A stretch of 64,000 bases of DNA from Bufo bufo (Eukaryota; Chordata; Amphibia; Anura; Bufonidae). Of this stretch, positions 10,882 through 20,960 are shown one piece after another; the stretch's first letter is position 1; each line of letters opens with the position of its first letter. Both the position numbers and the translations under genes were made by a program. The notes beneath the pieces are model-generated. The model saw nothing but the letters and a program-made list of their open reading frames with translations. It ran no database searches and had not been told where the DNA came from. Location: contig NC_053397.1 in assembly GCF_905171765.1 (NCBI RefSeq), positions 115,523,295-115,587,294 of the forward strand, read 5' to 3'.

Positions 10882-11802
10882 TCACAACATGTGAGTACGA
10901 ACATACGACTGATAACACCTAGATTCCCAACGGCCAATACGTTTAATGGGCTCCTCCCCCAGGCCCCATCTGGCCGCCTCCGTTGCCGCCCCAATCCTAA
11001 AAGAATGGGACGCAAAATCCTGAGCCGGGTAACCCGCTGCGAACAAACACTTCCGAAAAACTGCAACAAACTGATACCTTGACAATGCCGACCCATCTGC
11101 ATGCATCAACAACGAACCCACCTCATCCGGCCTAACCACCAACAACTCCTCCACACACCTGACCGGGCACAAGACCGACCCAACCAAAGGGCGCAATATA
11201 ATAACCACCCCTTTGCCCTCCTGATCCGTCTTAGACCTACGCAATACGCAACGCAAACCTCCCCCAGAAAAACTCACATCCTGCCTCACCCTGAATGCCC
11301 CGAAAAAGGCAAAGGAAAAAGCAGCCCTAAACAAACAAACCTCATAAGGCGTCAAACACACCACACCAACCATCTCCCACAACGACTGCAACACTGCCCA
11401 CGAAACCGGCCTACGTGTGTCTGGCCGCGCGGCACTACGCCTATAACCCTTCAAAGCTTGACTAACCAGAAAGCAGTTAGACACATCCATGAGACCCCAC
11501 AACCAAAAATTGACGGCCGCCACTCGCTTGGAAACCACCGAAACAGACACCCCCGAACTATAAGACAAACCTATAAAATATACCAACAACATCTGAAAAT
11601 CCTCCACTACCTCACAACCCCCCACCTGATCCAACAACTGCTCCCACTGGGACCACACCGAAGAATACGCCAACCACGTACTCCTACTCACGGACCGGCG
11701 AATCAACTCAGAGGAGACCCCAAGGCCACGTTCCAGAGCCACTGAGGACATAATAGACCCGTCTCGTGCGCATCCGGCACCAGCCCGCGAAAACGATCCC
11801 AC
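10882..11802 (-). CDS. Ngaro2 tyrosine recombinase
   Basis: An uninterrupted 306-codon frame. The N-terminal part has STWLAYSSVWSQWEQLL, typical of the SAM-like core-binding region. The catalytic domain contains AFFGAFR (Arg171), RRSKTDQEGKG (Lys191 position), SHSFRIGAATEA (His266, Arg269) and IGRWESRCYQSYVR (Tyr297 or Tyr300; the alignment with Ngaro1 favours Tyr300). All residues of the R-K-H-R-Y set are present. The usual Gly-Glu after Arg171 reads ValArgGln, a possible damage site. It should catalyse integration of the circular DNA form. The start overlaps RNase H and the stop precedes the SGNH ORF by 77 bp. Confidence 0.9.
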   Translation of the reverse strand: MGSFSRAGAGCARDGSIMSSVALERGLGVSSELIRRSVSRSTWLAYSSVWSQWEQLLDQVGGCEVVEDFQMLLVYFIGLSYSSGVSVSVVSKRVAAVNFWLWGLMDVSNCFLVSQALKGYRRSAARPDTRRPVSWAVLQSLWEMVGVVCLTPYEVCLFRAAFSFAFFGAFRVRQDVSFSGGGLRCVLRRSKTDQEGKGVVIILRPLVGSVLCPVRCVEELLVVRPDEVGSLLMHADGSALSRYQFVAVFRKCLFAAGYPAQDFASHSFRIGAATEAARWGLGEEPIKRIGRWESRCYQSYVRTHML

Positions 11803-12050
11803 TGAAAGCGAGAAAGTGAATTAGCAATGTCGTTATCAACACCCGGAACATGCACAGCCACAAAACAGGCATTCAACCGCAAGCCACTAAGCACTAAATG
11901 GCGAAGCAAGCGCACCACCGGGGGCGAATTAGCAGACTGACTGTTAATCGCCTGAACCACCCCCATGTTGTCACAGCAAAATCTCACTCTTTTATTTCTG
12001 AGCACGTCCCCCCACAACTCAGACAAAATGATCGGAAACAATTCCAACAA
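11703..12050 (-). pseudogene. Ngaro2 RNase H, C-terminal part
   Basis: MLELFPIILSELWGD, FCCDNMGVVQAINS and HVPGVDNDIANSLSRFQWDRF (landmarks) match Ngaro1 RNase H at 36880-37140. It is separated from the RT frame by a shift near 12050-12063. The 3' end overlaps the recombinase ORF (11802) by about 100 bp, as in Ngaro1. Confidence 0.82.
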
Positions 12051-12062
12051 AACAAGATTCCT

Positions 12063-13502
12063 CTAAAAACCTGCCTCCACCCAAACCTCCGGCCAGGCAC
12101 CAGCGCTCCACTGCCCCCGGCAAAAGGCCCCGTAACCACAAGACCCCGACGCATCCGTACACAATTCCAAATCAAAACTGGACACAGGCGCCTCCATCCA
12201 CACCGAACGCCCATTAAATTCCTCCAGAAAACGCTCCCACACCAACAGGTCATCCCGAACCTCAGATGATAACCGCAAAAAATGGAAGGGCCTCCGCACC
12301 CCAGCCGTCGCCATGGCCAAGCGCCTGCAGAACACCCGGCCCATTGGCAGAATTCTGCATGCAAAATTCAACTTCCCTAGAACCGACTGCACACGCTGCA
12401 ACTGCACCTTTTTCGCCCTCCTTAAAAAGGCAATATCCTCACGCAAGTCCGCCACCTTCTCCTCCAGCAACCGACACTCCATGGCCACACTATCTATCAC
12501 TATACCCAAAAATTTAACAGACGTCGCCGGGCCCTCCGTCTTTTCCGGTGCCAACGGGACACCCAAACGACCAGCTATGCTCTCCATCGTGTGAAGTAAC
12601 ACCGAGCAAACTCGCGACCCAGCAGGTCCCAGAAACAAAAAGTCGTCAAGATAATGTAAAACAGAAGTCCAACCCGCCTCCTGCTTCACCACCCACTCCA
12701 AAAAGGAAGCAAACTTCTCAAACAAAGAACATGAAATTGCACAACCCATCGGCAGACAACAATCAACATAAAAACTGCCTTCCCACTTAAACCCCAACAA
12801 ATGCAAACTGTCCGGATGAATGGGTAACAAACAAAAAGCGGCCTCTATATCCGTCTTCGCCAACAAAGCCCCTTTTCCAAAACGACGCACCCACCGAACC
12901 GCCTCATCAAATGAAGTATACGAAACCGAACAAAGCTCCTCAGCAATACCATCATTAACAGAACTACCCTCAGGAAACGACAAGTGGTGTATGAGCCTAA
13001 ACTTGCCCGCCTCCTTTTTTGGGACCAAACCCAATGGTGACACCCACAAACCTGACAACGGGGATTCCGCAAATGGGCCAGCGACCCGCCCCGCCGCGAT
13101 CTCCTTACCAATCTTCTCCGCTACCACGTCCGGCCTACACAAAGCCGACGTCAAGTTACGGGGAGCCACAACCGGGCTGACCGAAAAACACGGGATCCGA
13201 AAACCATCCCTGAAAAAAACAATCAACAAAGCCGCTGCAGCCCTATCTGGGTACCTCTCTAACCACGGCAACATCTCTTCCACCTTCACCGGCGTCGCCC
13301 CTCTTCTGCGCCCCATCAACTCCTTTCCCTCGCCCCCGCTTGAAACACCGTGACAGACTGTGCGCCCCACCGCATCCGGAACACTCGTGCTTGAACCGAC
13401 AGTCGGCGAGGTATCTGCAATAACCCTCATTGAACTGCCAACAGCAACCCTTCTTTTGCCCAACACCAGGTTCGGACGCCGAGGGACCCCCGGCTGCCCC
13501 AC
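12063..13502 (-). CDS. Ngaro2 reverse transcriptase - RNase H (5' part)
   Basis: An open frame of 479 codons. After an N-terminal stretch that overlaps the Gag frame, RT shows WVSPLGLVPKKEAGKFRL at about 153-170, KTDIEAAF with catalytic Asp 218, LPMGCAISC at 250-258 and LHYLDDFLF with the catalytic pair at 286-287. The C-terminal part carries FLGIVID, KLNFACRILPMG and the start of RNase H (LCTDASGSCGYGAFC). The frame stops at 12063, just before LLELFPIIL, which appears in another frame at 12050, so there is one frameshift within RNase H. It would copy the element RNA. Confidence 0.87.
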   Translation of the reverse strand: MGQPGVPRRPNLVLGKRRVAVGSSMRVIADTSPTVGSSTSVPDAVGRTVCHGVSSGGEGKELMGRRRGATPVKVEEMLPWLERYPDRAAAALLIVFFRDGFRIPCFSVSPVVAPRNLTSALCRPDVVAEKIGKEIAAGRVAGPFAESPLSGLWVSPLGLVPKKEAGKFRLIHHLSFPEGSSVNDGIAEELCSVSYTSFDEAVRWVRRFGKGALLAKTDIEAAFCLLPIHPDSLHLLGFKWEGSFYVDCCLPMGCAISCSLFEKFASFLEWVVKQEAGWTSVLHYLDDFLFLGPAGSRVCSVLLHTMESIAGRLGVPLAPEKTEGPATSVKFLGIVIDSVAMECRLLEEKVADLREDIAFLRRAKKVQLQRVQSVLGKLNFACRILPMGRVFCRRLAMATAGVRRPFHFLRLSSEVRDDLLVWERFLEEFNGRSVWMEAPVSSFDLELCTDASGSCGYGAFCRGQWSAGAWPEVWVEAGF

Positions 13503-15249
13503 GAAAGGACTGATGCCCCACCTTCGGAGCCGCCATAAGCCGCATTCAAAGACCGATATCTTTGTGATCCCAGCGAATACTCGCCCGGACCGCCTTCCGC
13601 TGACGAAACTGCTCGTCGTACCTCAACCATGCCACACCCCCATACGTCCTATAGGCCTCACCAATGGCATCCATGTAACAGAAAAGCGCGGAACAGTGCT
13701 CCGGCGCTTTTTCTCCCACCACACTTGCCAGAATGGCAAAAGCCTGCAGCCAATTCAAATACGTCCGCGGTATCAACCGATACCGCCGCTTCTCCTCCTC
13801 CTCCTTTTTGGACTCATCAGGCCTAACCCTATCCAAACTAAACTTTTCCAACTGAAGCAAAGAGAATATCTCCACATACTCGTCCTTCCAGATCTTCTCT
13901 TTAACCTCCGCCTTAAAATGAGCCCCCAGCGGCCCCTCAAAACAGACGTAGACCTCTCCCTTAGCTGCGTCCGCCAACCGCACCTCGTCCCCGACTTTTC
14001 CTTTCTCCCCAACACCGACCGACACATCCCCAGTCCCCGGCGCCTCCACATCCGCCCCAACGCTACTCGAGCCAACCCCGCCAGACTGACACCTCGTAAC
14101 ACCGGACACCTCTGGAGCCCATACCGCCGCAGGTGACTCCCGCACACCCGACCCCAACCTAGACAAAAGCGACACCATCCCCTCTAGCAATTCCTGCGCC
14201 AACCCCTGGCCCTGCAAAACACCCCCCCCACCGATTGCTCAACAGGAGCCCGTTGCTGACCCGAAGGCCCCTCACCTGACCGGCCCTGAGGTATCCGCCC
14301 AGCAGCCACGGTCCGCCCGGACACTCCCGCCATCGATGGTCCGCTCAGCTGCGCTGCCGCCGGACCGGCTCCATCCTCGTCCATCCGCCCGTCGTCAGCT
14401 CCAGAGTCGTCCTGGCTCACCTCGCCGTCCTCCACTTCCGCCCGCTGTCCAGGCCCGCCCCCGGCAACCGACGTAAACCGCCTCCAGGCTCACCGGCAGG
14501 GGAAACGGCAGCCGCATCCGAAATACCTCCATCACTGCAGTCGTCCAGTACTGCAGCATCTCCTAGTCCAGCTCCTACAGCAACCTCGGCCTCCTGGACA
14601 AATCCAGCTGCAGTACCGGGGACAGCCACAGGTGTCGCTGCCGCGCTCCGCCCGCTCCTCTGCAGTCTCACTGAAGAACGCCGCCGGCCCTGCGACAAGG
14701 GCTGCGGCGCAACACGCACCACTGCTGACCTCACTCCAGGATCCAGGCCCCCACCGGAAGGCTGTGGTGCCGCACGCTCCTCTCCCCGCCGTGGTCGACT
14801 CGCCACCCGCTCCTCAGGTAAGGGCCGACGCCTGGCTCGCTCCCCGTCCGACAAGGCCACAAGGGGAGACGCCGCACCTGCATAGCTCCTCCCACGCCGT
14901 GAATAGGACGAGGCGACGGGCACAGCCCGGTCCTCTCCCGCTGGTGCCGACCAGGATTCCTCCCGCTGCGGCGGCGAGGCGCAGGGCTCACAGCCCTCGC
15001 CGCCCGCAACGAAGGGTCTCTGCTGGGGCTCCTTAAGCGCCGCCGCACCCGTGGGGTAGCCTCAGGGCTCAGCCTCTCCGGGGGCACAGACCTCCTAGCC
15101 CTAGGCCTAGCAGCAGGGGCGGCCGGTGTGGGAACCGGACCCGCCAATACAGCTTGCAGACTCTGCTGCAACCAATCGGCCCCATGTCTCTCCGCCGCTG
15201 CCTTCACCGCGTCCAATAAAACGTCCAAAGACTCCATAACTCCCAGCAA
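13243..15249 (-). pseudogene. Ngaro2 Gag-like protein
   Basis: The likely start is MLGVMESLDVLL at 15249 (or the internal Met at 15237). The first half is Pro/Ala/Arg-rich and broken over several frames (15249-14731, 14923-14417, 14435-14184). The conserved core is open from 14217 to 13546: GEVYVCFEGPLGAH, RYRLIPRTYLNWLQAFAILAS, WLRYDEQFRQRKAV and RWDHKDIGL. The C-terminus (13545-13243) has a CCCH finger CCWQFNEGYCRYLADCRFKH (C-x7-C-x5-C-x3-H) followed by ECSGCGGAHSLSRC. These motifs match Ngaro1 Gag. The protein is presumed to bind RNA. Confidence 0.8.
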
Positions 15250-15454
15250 AAAATCCTTCCAAACCTTAAAAACCTTCCTGCTTCTTCACAAGCTCCTGAC
15301 TGATAAACTCGGCCCCCCATTCCCTTCATATACTGCCCGGGAAAATAGCTGACTGAGACCCCTCCCCACGACCTAACCTTAACCCTCAGCTGCCTGAACT
15401 TCCCCCCAAGTCAAAGAGCACTACGCCCAGGCTGCGCCCAGCTCCGTTGCTCCC

Positions 15455-15504
15455 AATACTGCAGGCTACACAGCCACTGCACCTAAAACAACCTGTGGGC
15501 CTAC
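15455..15504 (-). repeat. PLE1 left copy: inner end
   Basis: This 50-bp piece is the reverse complement of 15731-15780 and continues the linker upstream of GIY-YIG (…TGCFRCSGCVACS). It marks where the left copy ends and shows that Ngaro2 entered the left copy. The inverted junction with the right copy falls at about 15504/15505. Confidence 0.8.
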
Positions 15505-15511
15505 GATCTTG

Positions 15512-16182
15512 AAGACCAAAAGATCCGACTGCTAGCCACCTTTGATGGTTGTGCCGACAGAATGCGAGGGATCCTGGGCAAACATTGGCCTGTTCTAATG
15601 ATGGACCCGGACATCAGGGAAGTTATACATGACTACCCCCAGATAACTTTCAGAAGGGGTAGTAACCTTAAGGATCTTCTCGTACACAGCCACTTCACGC
15701 CTGTGCCCAGGCAGGGCACCTGGCTTGATTGTAGGCCCACAGGTTGTTTTAGGTGCAGTGGCTGTGTAGCCTGCAGTATTGTCCAGACAGGTAAAACTTT
15801 CTTTAGCTCTAATTTGAGAAGAACATTTCCCATTAAGGACTTCATTATTTGCAAAACATAGGGTGTAATTTATAAAATTACCTGTGATTGTAATTTGGAG
15901 TATGTAGGCAAGACCAGACGCGAATTGCGTAGGCGTCTGGGTGAGCATCTCGGTGACATTGCCAACAGAAGGGACACAGTGGTCTCTAGGCATGTCCATG
16001 ACTGTCATCAGGGTAACCCCAGCTGCCTGAAGGCAATGGGAATTGAAAAGGTGGGGCGTCCAATCCGTGGTGGAGATTGGGATCGTGTGTTACTCCAGCG
16101 AGAATCTCGCTGGATTTACACGCTACGCACGGTCTCACCCACGGGCCTGAATGAGCAGCTCAATTATAGCTGTTTCATTTAG
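15512..16182 (+). pseudogene. PLE1 right copy: RT-endonuclease linker and GIY-YIG endonuclease
   Basis: The frame starts in the region after RT (MRGILGKHWPVL, RRGSNLKDLLVHSHF), followed by a Cys cluster CFRCSGCVAC at about 15750-15775 of the kind found between RT and nuclease in PLEs. GIY-YIG follows: GVIYKITCDC, LEYVGKT, RRELRRRLGEHLGDI, and the likely catalytic Glu in QRESRWIYTL near 16095. A TAG at 15859-15861 replaces the CAG present in the left copy. The RT palm is not present, so this is a 5'-truncated insertion. Confidence 0.87.
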
Positions 16183-17026
16183 GCAGCCCATGCCTATGTG
16201 TATACTGTATAATATTGTACACATCATCTTTAGTTTGCTAACATATGTTTGTATATTTATCTATTTCTCTGCCTCCTGTTCTCTCCCTTTTCCTCTCTCT
16301 TCCCCCCTCCTGGTTGTTGTCTGACTGTGCCGCCCCTTTTCCTTGTCACATGTGTCCGTGTACTGCTGTCATATTCATGATTCTATTACTATCATTGTTG
16401 CCATTAATGCCATCTACTTTGTTAAAGCGCAGTTGCATATCAGGAGCTGTGCTGTCCGACAGTGTCAGGGAATAGCGTCCCGATTCCCTAGCAACTGTTG
16501 CGTGATCTCGCGTGAACACACGAGATTGGACGCAGTGACGTCATCTCAATCACATGCGTCCGCTCAGTGACTTCCCCCTCTCTCCATGCGATCCGTTTCT
16601 TCGCGCATGCGCAGACGCACCTCGTCTTCTGGGTCAGGTAAGAGTGTCCTAGCCAAACCTCGTTCTGAGGCTGGCTTCTTCTTTAAAAGGTGGCGGTTTT
16701 CTGCGCTACCTCAGGCTACATCAGCCCAGGCGCCATAAGTTTGTTAGTAGGAAAGGGGTTTAGCATCAGTTTTTCCCCCCTATTACCCTACAGTTAGTCT
16801 GACCACCCTTTTCCACATCAGGATCGTGGTCACACTTTGCCTCTGTGCAGAGCACACATTAGATATCATTGTCAGTGTGCCCTGCACAGCTTTCAGCCCA
16901 AGCTCCCGTGTTTCCCCTGATGAGCTGTTTACTCATCCTTTCAGCGAAACATGCGTGTAGGGATCAGGCAGGCTAGGGCTTTCTAGGGCGCACAAATCCC
17001 AGGGTTAGGTTCCTGCGTGTGACTGG
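16183..17026 (+). repeat. PLE1 right copy: 3' noncoding region, first part
   Basis: This is the mirror of 4130-5000 on the - strand. It contains a pyrimidine-rich tract (16255-16320), a CpG-rich patch (16490-16640) and a hammerhead-like motif (16913-16963). It is interrupted at 17026 by gypsy-C and resumes at 26434. No real gene is seen; ORFs here are not conserved in sense. Confidence 0.82.
16913..16963 (+). ncRNA. hammerhead-ribozyme-like motif, PLE1 right copy
   Basis: TCCC (16913-16916) is followed by CTGATGA (16917-16923), then GCTG … CAGC as a 4-bp stem II (16924-16945), GAAA (16946-16949), a short stem III ACA-TGCG-TGT, the U-A cleavage position (16958-16959) and GGGA (16960-16963), which closes stem I with TCCC. 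All invariant core positions of a type I hammerhead are present. Hammerheads in PLE terminal repeats are documented, but self-cleavage of this copy is inferred. Confidence 0.68.
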
Positions 17027-17596
17027 TGTGGGGATTTGCTCTGGTAGACAGGCTTGCGGACGCAGTACAGAGGCAATGACAACGTCTTTAACTTAAATAG
17101 TGCAGTGTTTTATTCACACAGACGTAAAGTGACAAAATAAAAATTTCAGGAAAAAACAGTCACCTTGAGTCTGGTGTTTGTTCACACCAGGCTGCAGCAC
17201 ATAAGTCCTTGAAGGAAACAGTAGTCCATGTGCTTTTGTCCACCAGCAATGTAGCAGGCCTAGTCCAGGCCCAAACACTCAAGCGCCAACACTCAGACTG
17301 CCAGCACTCCACTAGCAGATGGAGGATAATTCACACAGCTGAACTTGCTGGCTGGGTTTTTATATCCCAGCCAAAACCCGGCCTGGAACCGTGGGGAACA
17401 GCCACCCACCTTGCTCTTTGGCTGCTCCCAATAAGAACCGGCCCGGATTGGCTTTACAGCCATTCTGACAGCTGAAGTGTCAGACTGCACTACAGAACTG
17501 ACACTTCAGTAAAAAATCTGGTTCTTACCTCACCGAGGCCAGGAACCTCGGTGACACGTATCTTCCGTCAATGACGGCTCCTTGTTCCTTCTTACA
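17027..17596 (-). repeat. gypsy-C 3' LTR
   Basis: A 570-bp LTR. Its inner side is followed by TACCTCCCTCCTTTG, which on the - strand is a purine tract next to the LTR. I count roughly a dozen substitutions plus indels against the other LTR (about 2-3%). Confidence 0.9.
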
Positions 17597-18617
17597 TACC
17601 TCCCTCCTTTGTTCAACCCTGAGGGGGTGAACACTTGCCAGACAGTGTACGCGGGAAAGGGCATCCACGTTTCCCTGTAACCTGCCTGCCCTGTGTTCCA
17701 CGGAAAACGTAAAATTTTGCAAAGATAAGAACCACCTGGTGACCCGAGCATTCCTCTCTTTGGCCTGGCTCAATCATTTTAGAGGGGAGTGGTCGGTCAC
17801 CAGACGGAACCTTCTCCTCAAAAGGTAGTAGCGGAGAGACTCGAGTGCCCACTTGATGGCCAGGCACTCTCTCTCCACTATACTGTACCTAGTCTCGGCT
17901 GGGGTGAGCTTCCGGCTGAGGAAGACAACGGGATGCTCCTCCCCGTCAATATCTTGAGATAGTACAGCACCAAGACCTACCTCGGAGGCATCGGTCTGCA
18001 CTATAAACTCCCTTTTGAAGTCGGGCGTCACCAAAACCGGGGACCCACACAGGGCCGACTTCAAAGCGGAGAAAGCCTTTTTTTCGCCTGCTCATTCCAG
18101 TGGACCGTCACTGACTTGCGTCCCTTCAAAAGGCCTGTCAATGGTGCGGCGACTGTAGCAAAATGGGGACAAACCTCATATAGTACCCCACTATACCCAG
18201 GAACGACTTTACTTGCCGAGTAGTGACAGGTCGGGGCCAATTCCTAATTGCCTCAATTTTGTTCACCTGAGGTTTGATCATTCCGCGCCCAATGACATAC
18301 CCCAGGTACTTGGTCTCTTCTAACCCTATCGAGCACTTTTTTGGGTTAGCGGTTAAGCCAGCCTTCCTAAGGGAGTCCACTACAGCCTATACTTTAGGTA
18401 AGTGACTTTCCCAGTCGGTGCTATGGACAACAATATCGTCCAGGTACGCCGAAGCGTATCGACGATGTGGACGGAGTACAATATCCATTAACCTTTGAAA
18501 CGTGGCGGGAGCGCCATGTAGACCAAAGGGTAATACCTTGTACTGATACAGCCCCTCTGGCGTGATGAAAGCCGTTTTTTCTTTTGGCCGCCTCCGTCAA
18601 GGGTACCTGCCAGTACC
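17597..18617 (-). pseudogene. gypsy-C RT, second part, and RNase H
   Basis: RT continues with WQVPLTEAAK, then a frameshift, the catalytic AYLDDIVVHSTDW near 18425-18470, and ANPKKCSIGLEETKYLGYVIGRG (landmarks ANPKKC and YLGYVIGRG) in 18380-18138. RNase H (18064-17600) has VQTDASEVGLGAVLSQ, ERECLAIKW, LVTDHSPLK followed by a TAG-type stop at 17774, and RLQGNVDALSR. RNase H is the last domain before the polypurine tract and LTR. Several frameshifts and stops make it inactive. Confidence 0.85.
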
Positions 18618-19284
18618 TGTCATGGCTGTATGTGAGCAACTAGAGCATATACAGAAAATAGAGCCACTGACCGGACCCAAACTAGGGAGGATAAAGGGTG
18701 ACCCCTGTCAGACCCTCAAAGCTCTCCCTATGCTGCTAAGCACATACCCGGATCCTAATGGTGGAACGAGGCATGCCCGCGTACCTAAGACTGATGACCA
18801 CTGTAACCCCTACAATAGTGGAAGGGGCACGGCCACCGGTGCCCTGCTCAGTATATGGAGGGAACCGTGGTCGCCTCGGATCCGGTCAGAAAACAAACAA
18901 ATACACTACAATGTCTGCACACTTAGCTGAAGGAGCTGCAGCAGCAGAGAAGATGGATCCAAAGACAGGTGGCAATATCCGGAGTACTTGCTGCAGCAGA
19001 ACACAGGTCCAGTGAAATGATAGCTTACAAGTGAAGATACTCAAGCAAGAGCTACAACTCAAATGAGAAATATAATCCACACTCTACAAAGGAGGAGGGG
19101 TGATTTAAAGGCAGAGAAATCAAACATAGGAGGAACAGCTGGGAGGAAGGAAACAGAAAGTAATGACCTCATCCCAGGGGCGGAGAAACAGAGCAGTGAG
19201 AACTCCTCCAAGCTCTGGTAGTGACATCATCACAGGGGTGGAGAAACAGAGGTGTGAGAACGTCTCAAAGCTCTGGTAGTGACA
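18618..19284 (-). repeat. gypsy-B 3' LTR
   Basis: A 667-bp LTR, paired with 23541-24207. The open pol frame ends inside it at 19265. Confidence 0.94.
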
Positions 19285-20960
19285 GTACCTCCCCCCCTCT
19301 ACGGGTGGACTCCGGACACCCAGGACCCACCTTCTCAGGATGAGCCCTATGAAATGCCCTGATGAGGCGAGTGGCTTTAATGTCCGACACCGGAACCCAC
19401 ATCCTCTCCTCAGGACCATAACCCTTCCAATGAACGAGGTACTGAAGAGAACCGCGGACAATGCGAGAGTCCACAATTCTGGAAACCTCAAACTCCAGAT
19501 TGCCATCAACCAAAATCGGAGGAGGAGGCAAAGAGGAGGGTACCGTGGGCTGGACATATGGTTTTAAGAGAGATCTGTGAAATACATTATGGATCTTCCA
19601 AACCCGTGGAAGATCAAGACGGAAGGCAACAGGATTGATGACTGACAAGATTTTATAAGGCCCAATAAACTTGGGACCCAATTTCCAGGAGGGAACCTTC
19701 AGTTTAATATTTCTTGTAGACAACCACACCAGATCACCCACATTCAGGTCCGGACCAGGCACACGTCTCTTATCAGCCACACGCTTATACTTCTCACTCA
19801 TCTTTCTAAGATTACTCTGAATCTTTTGCCAAATGGTAGACAAAGACGAGGAAAATCTCTCCTCCTCAGGTAAACCAGAAGGAGCCCCTCCCGAGAATGT
19901 CCCAAACTGCGGATGGAACCCATATGCACCAAAGAATGGTGACTTATCAGAAGATTCCTGATGACGGTTGTTCAGAGCAAACTCAGCAAGAGGGAGAAAT
20001 GAACACCAATCCTCCTGGTTCTCTGCCACAAAACAGCGCAAATATGTCTCCAGATTCTGATTGAGGCGCTCAGTCTGACCATTCGACTGCGGGTGAAAAG
20101 CAGAAGAGAAGGACAGCCGAACCCCCAGGCGAGAACAGAAAGCCTTCCAGAATCTGGACACAAACTGCGTGCCTCTATCGGAAACAATATCAGAGGGAAT
20201 GCCATGCAATTTAACAATATGGTCGACAAAAGCTTGCACCAACGTTTTAGCATTGGGTAAACCAGGGAAAGGTACGAAATGAGCCATCTTGCTAAAACGG
20301 TCCACCACCACCAGGATCACCGACTTCCCTGAGGAACGAGGAAGATCCGTGATAAAGTCCATGGACAGGTGTGTCCAAGGACGAGACGGTATGGGTAACG
20401 GGAGAAGGGAACCTAAAGGCCGTGAACGAGGGACCTTAGCGCGAGCGCACGTCTCACAAGCAGCCACAAAACCCTCCACCGACTTACGAAGAGCCGGCCA
20501 CCAAAATCTCCGAGCAATGAGATCTACCGTGGCTCTACTCCCGGGGTGACCAGCAAGAACAGTATCATGATGCTCCTTGAAGAGTTTGTGACGTAGCTCA
20601 GGAGGCACAAACAACTTCCCAGAAGGACAACGGGCAGGTGCCTCAGTCTGGGCAGCCTGGACCTCGGCCTCCAAATCAGAATATAGAGCAGAAACAACTA
20701 CCCCCTCCGCCAAAATGGGACCCGGGTCCTCGGAGTTTCCTCCTCCCGGAAAACAGCGAGAGAGAGCATCAGTCTTCACATTTTTGATCCCAGGGCGGAA
20801 TGTAACGACAAAATTGAATCTGGAGAAGAACAGAGACCATCTGGCCTGTCTCGGATTCATACGCCTGGCCGACTCCAAGTATGCCAGATTCTTATGGTCG
20901 GTAAAAACGGTGATAGGGTTCCTGGCCCCCTCCAACCAATGGCGCCATTCCTCGAAGCCA
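19265..20960 (-). pseudogene. gypsy-B RNase H end, integrase and chromodomain
   Basis: After a second frameshift near 20955 a 556-codon frame (20935-19265) continues RNase H ([21 protein letters not shown]) and then integrase. Zinc-binding residues are H123, H130, C160 and C163. The catalytic triad is D193 (SMDFITDL), D253 (SDRGTQF) and E289 (GQTERLNQ), a D-x59-D-x35-E spacing. The GPY/F-type module FIGPYKILSVINPVA and a chromodomain (FEVSRIVDSRIV, YLVHWKGYGPEERMWVP) close the protein. The stop lies 20 bp inside the LTR. Apart from the two shifts the chain is well preserved, which fits the low LTR divergence. Confidence 0.93.

Larger units (their letters stand above)
9721..15454 (-). mobile_element. 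Ngaro2: Ngaro-type tyrosine-recombinase retrotransposon
   Basis: The element is inserted in the PLE1 left copy between …TCTGGACA (9720) and AATACTGC (15455), with no clear target duplication. Reading on the - strand the order is Gag, RT-RNase H, tyrosine recombinase, SGNH hydrolase, the same as Ngaro1 but clearly divergent in sequence. The right end (15250-15454) is the A-type 5' end. The left end (9721-10212) is noncoding and contains AATAAA on the - strand. I could not find a second copy of the A region, so the B1-A2-B2 structure seen in Ngaro1 is not evident. Confidence 0.85.
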
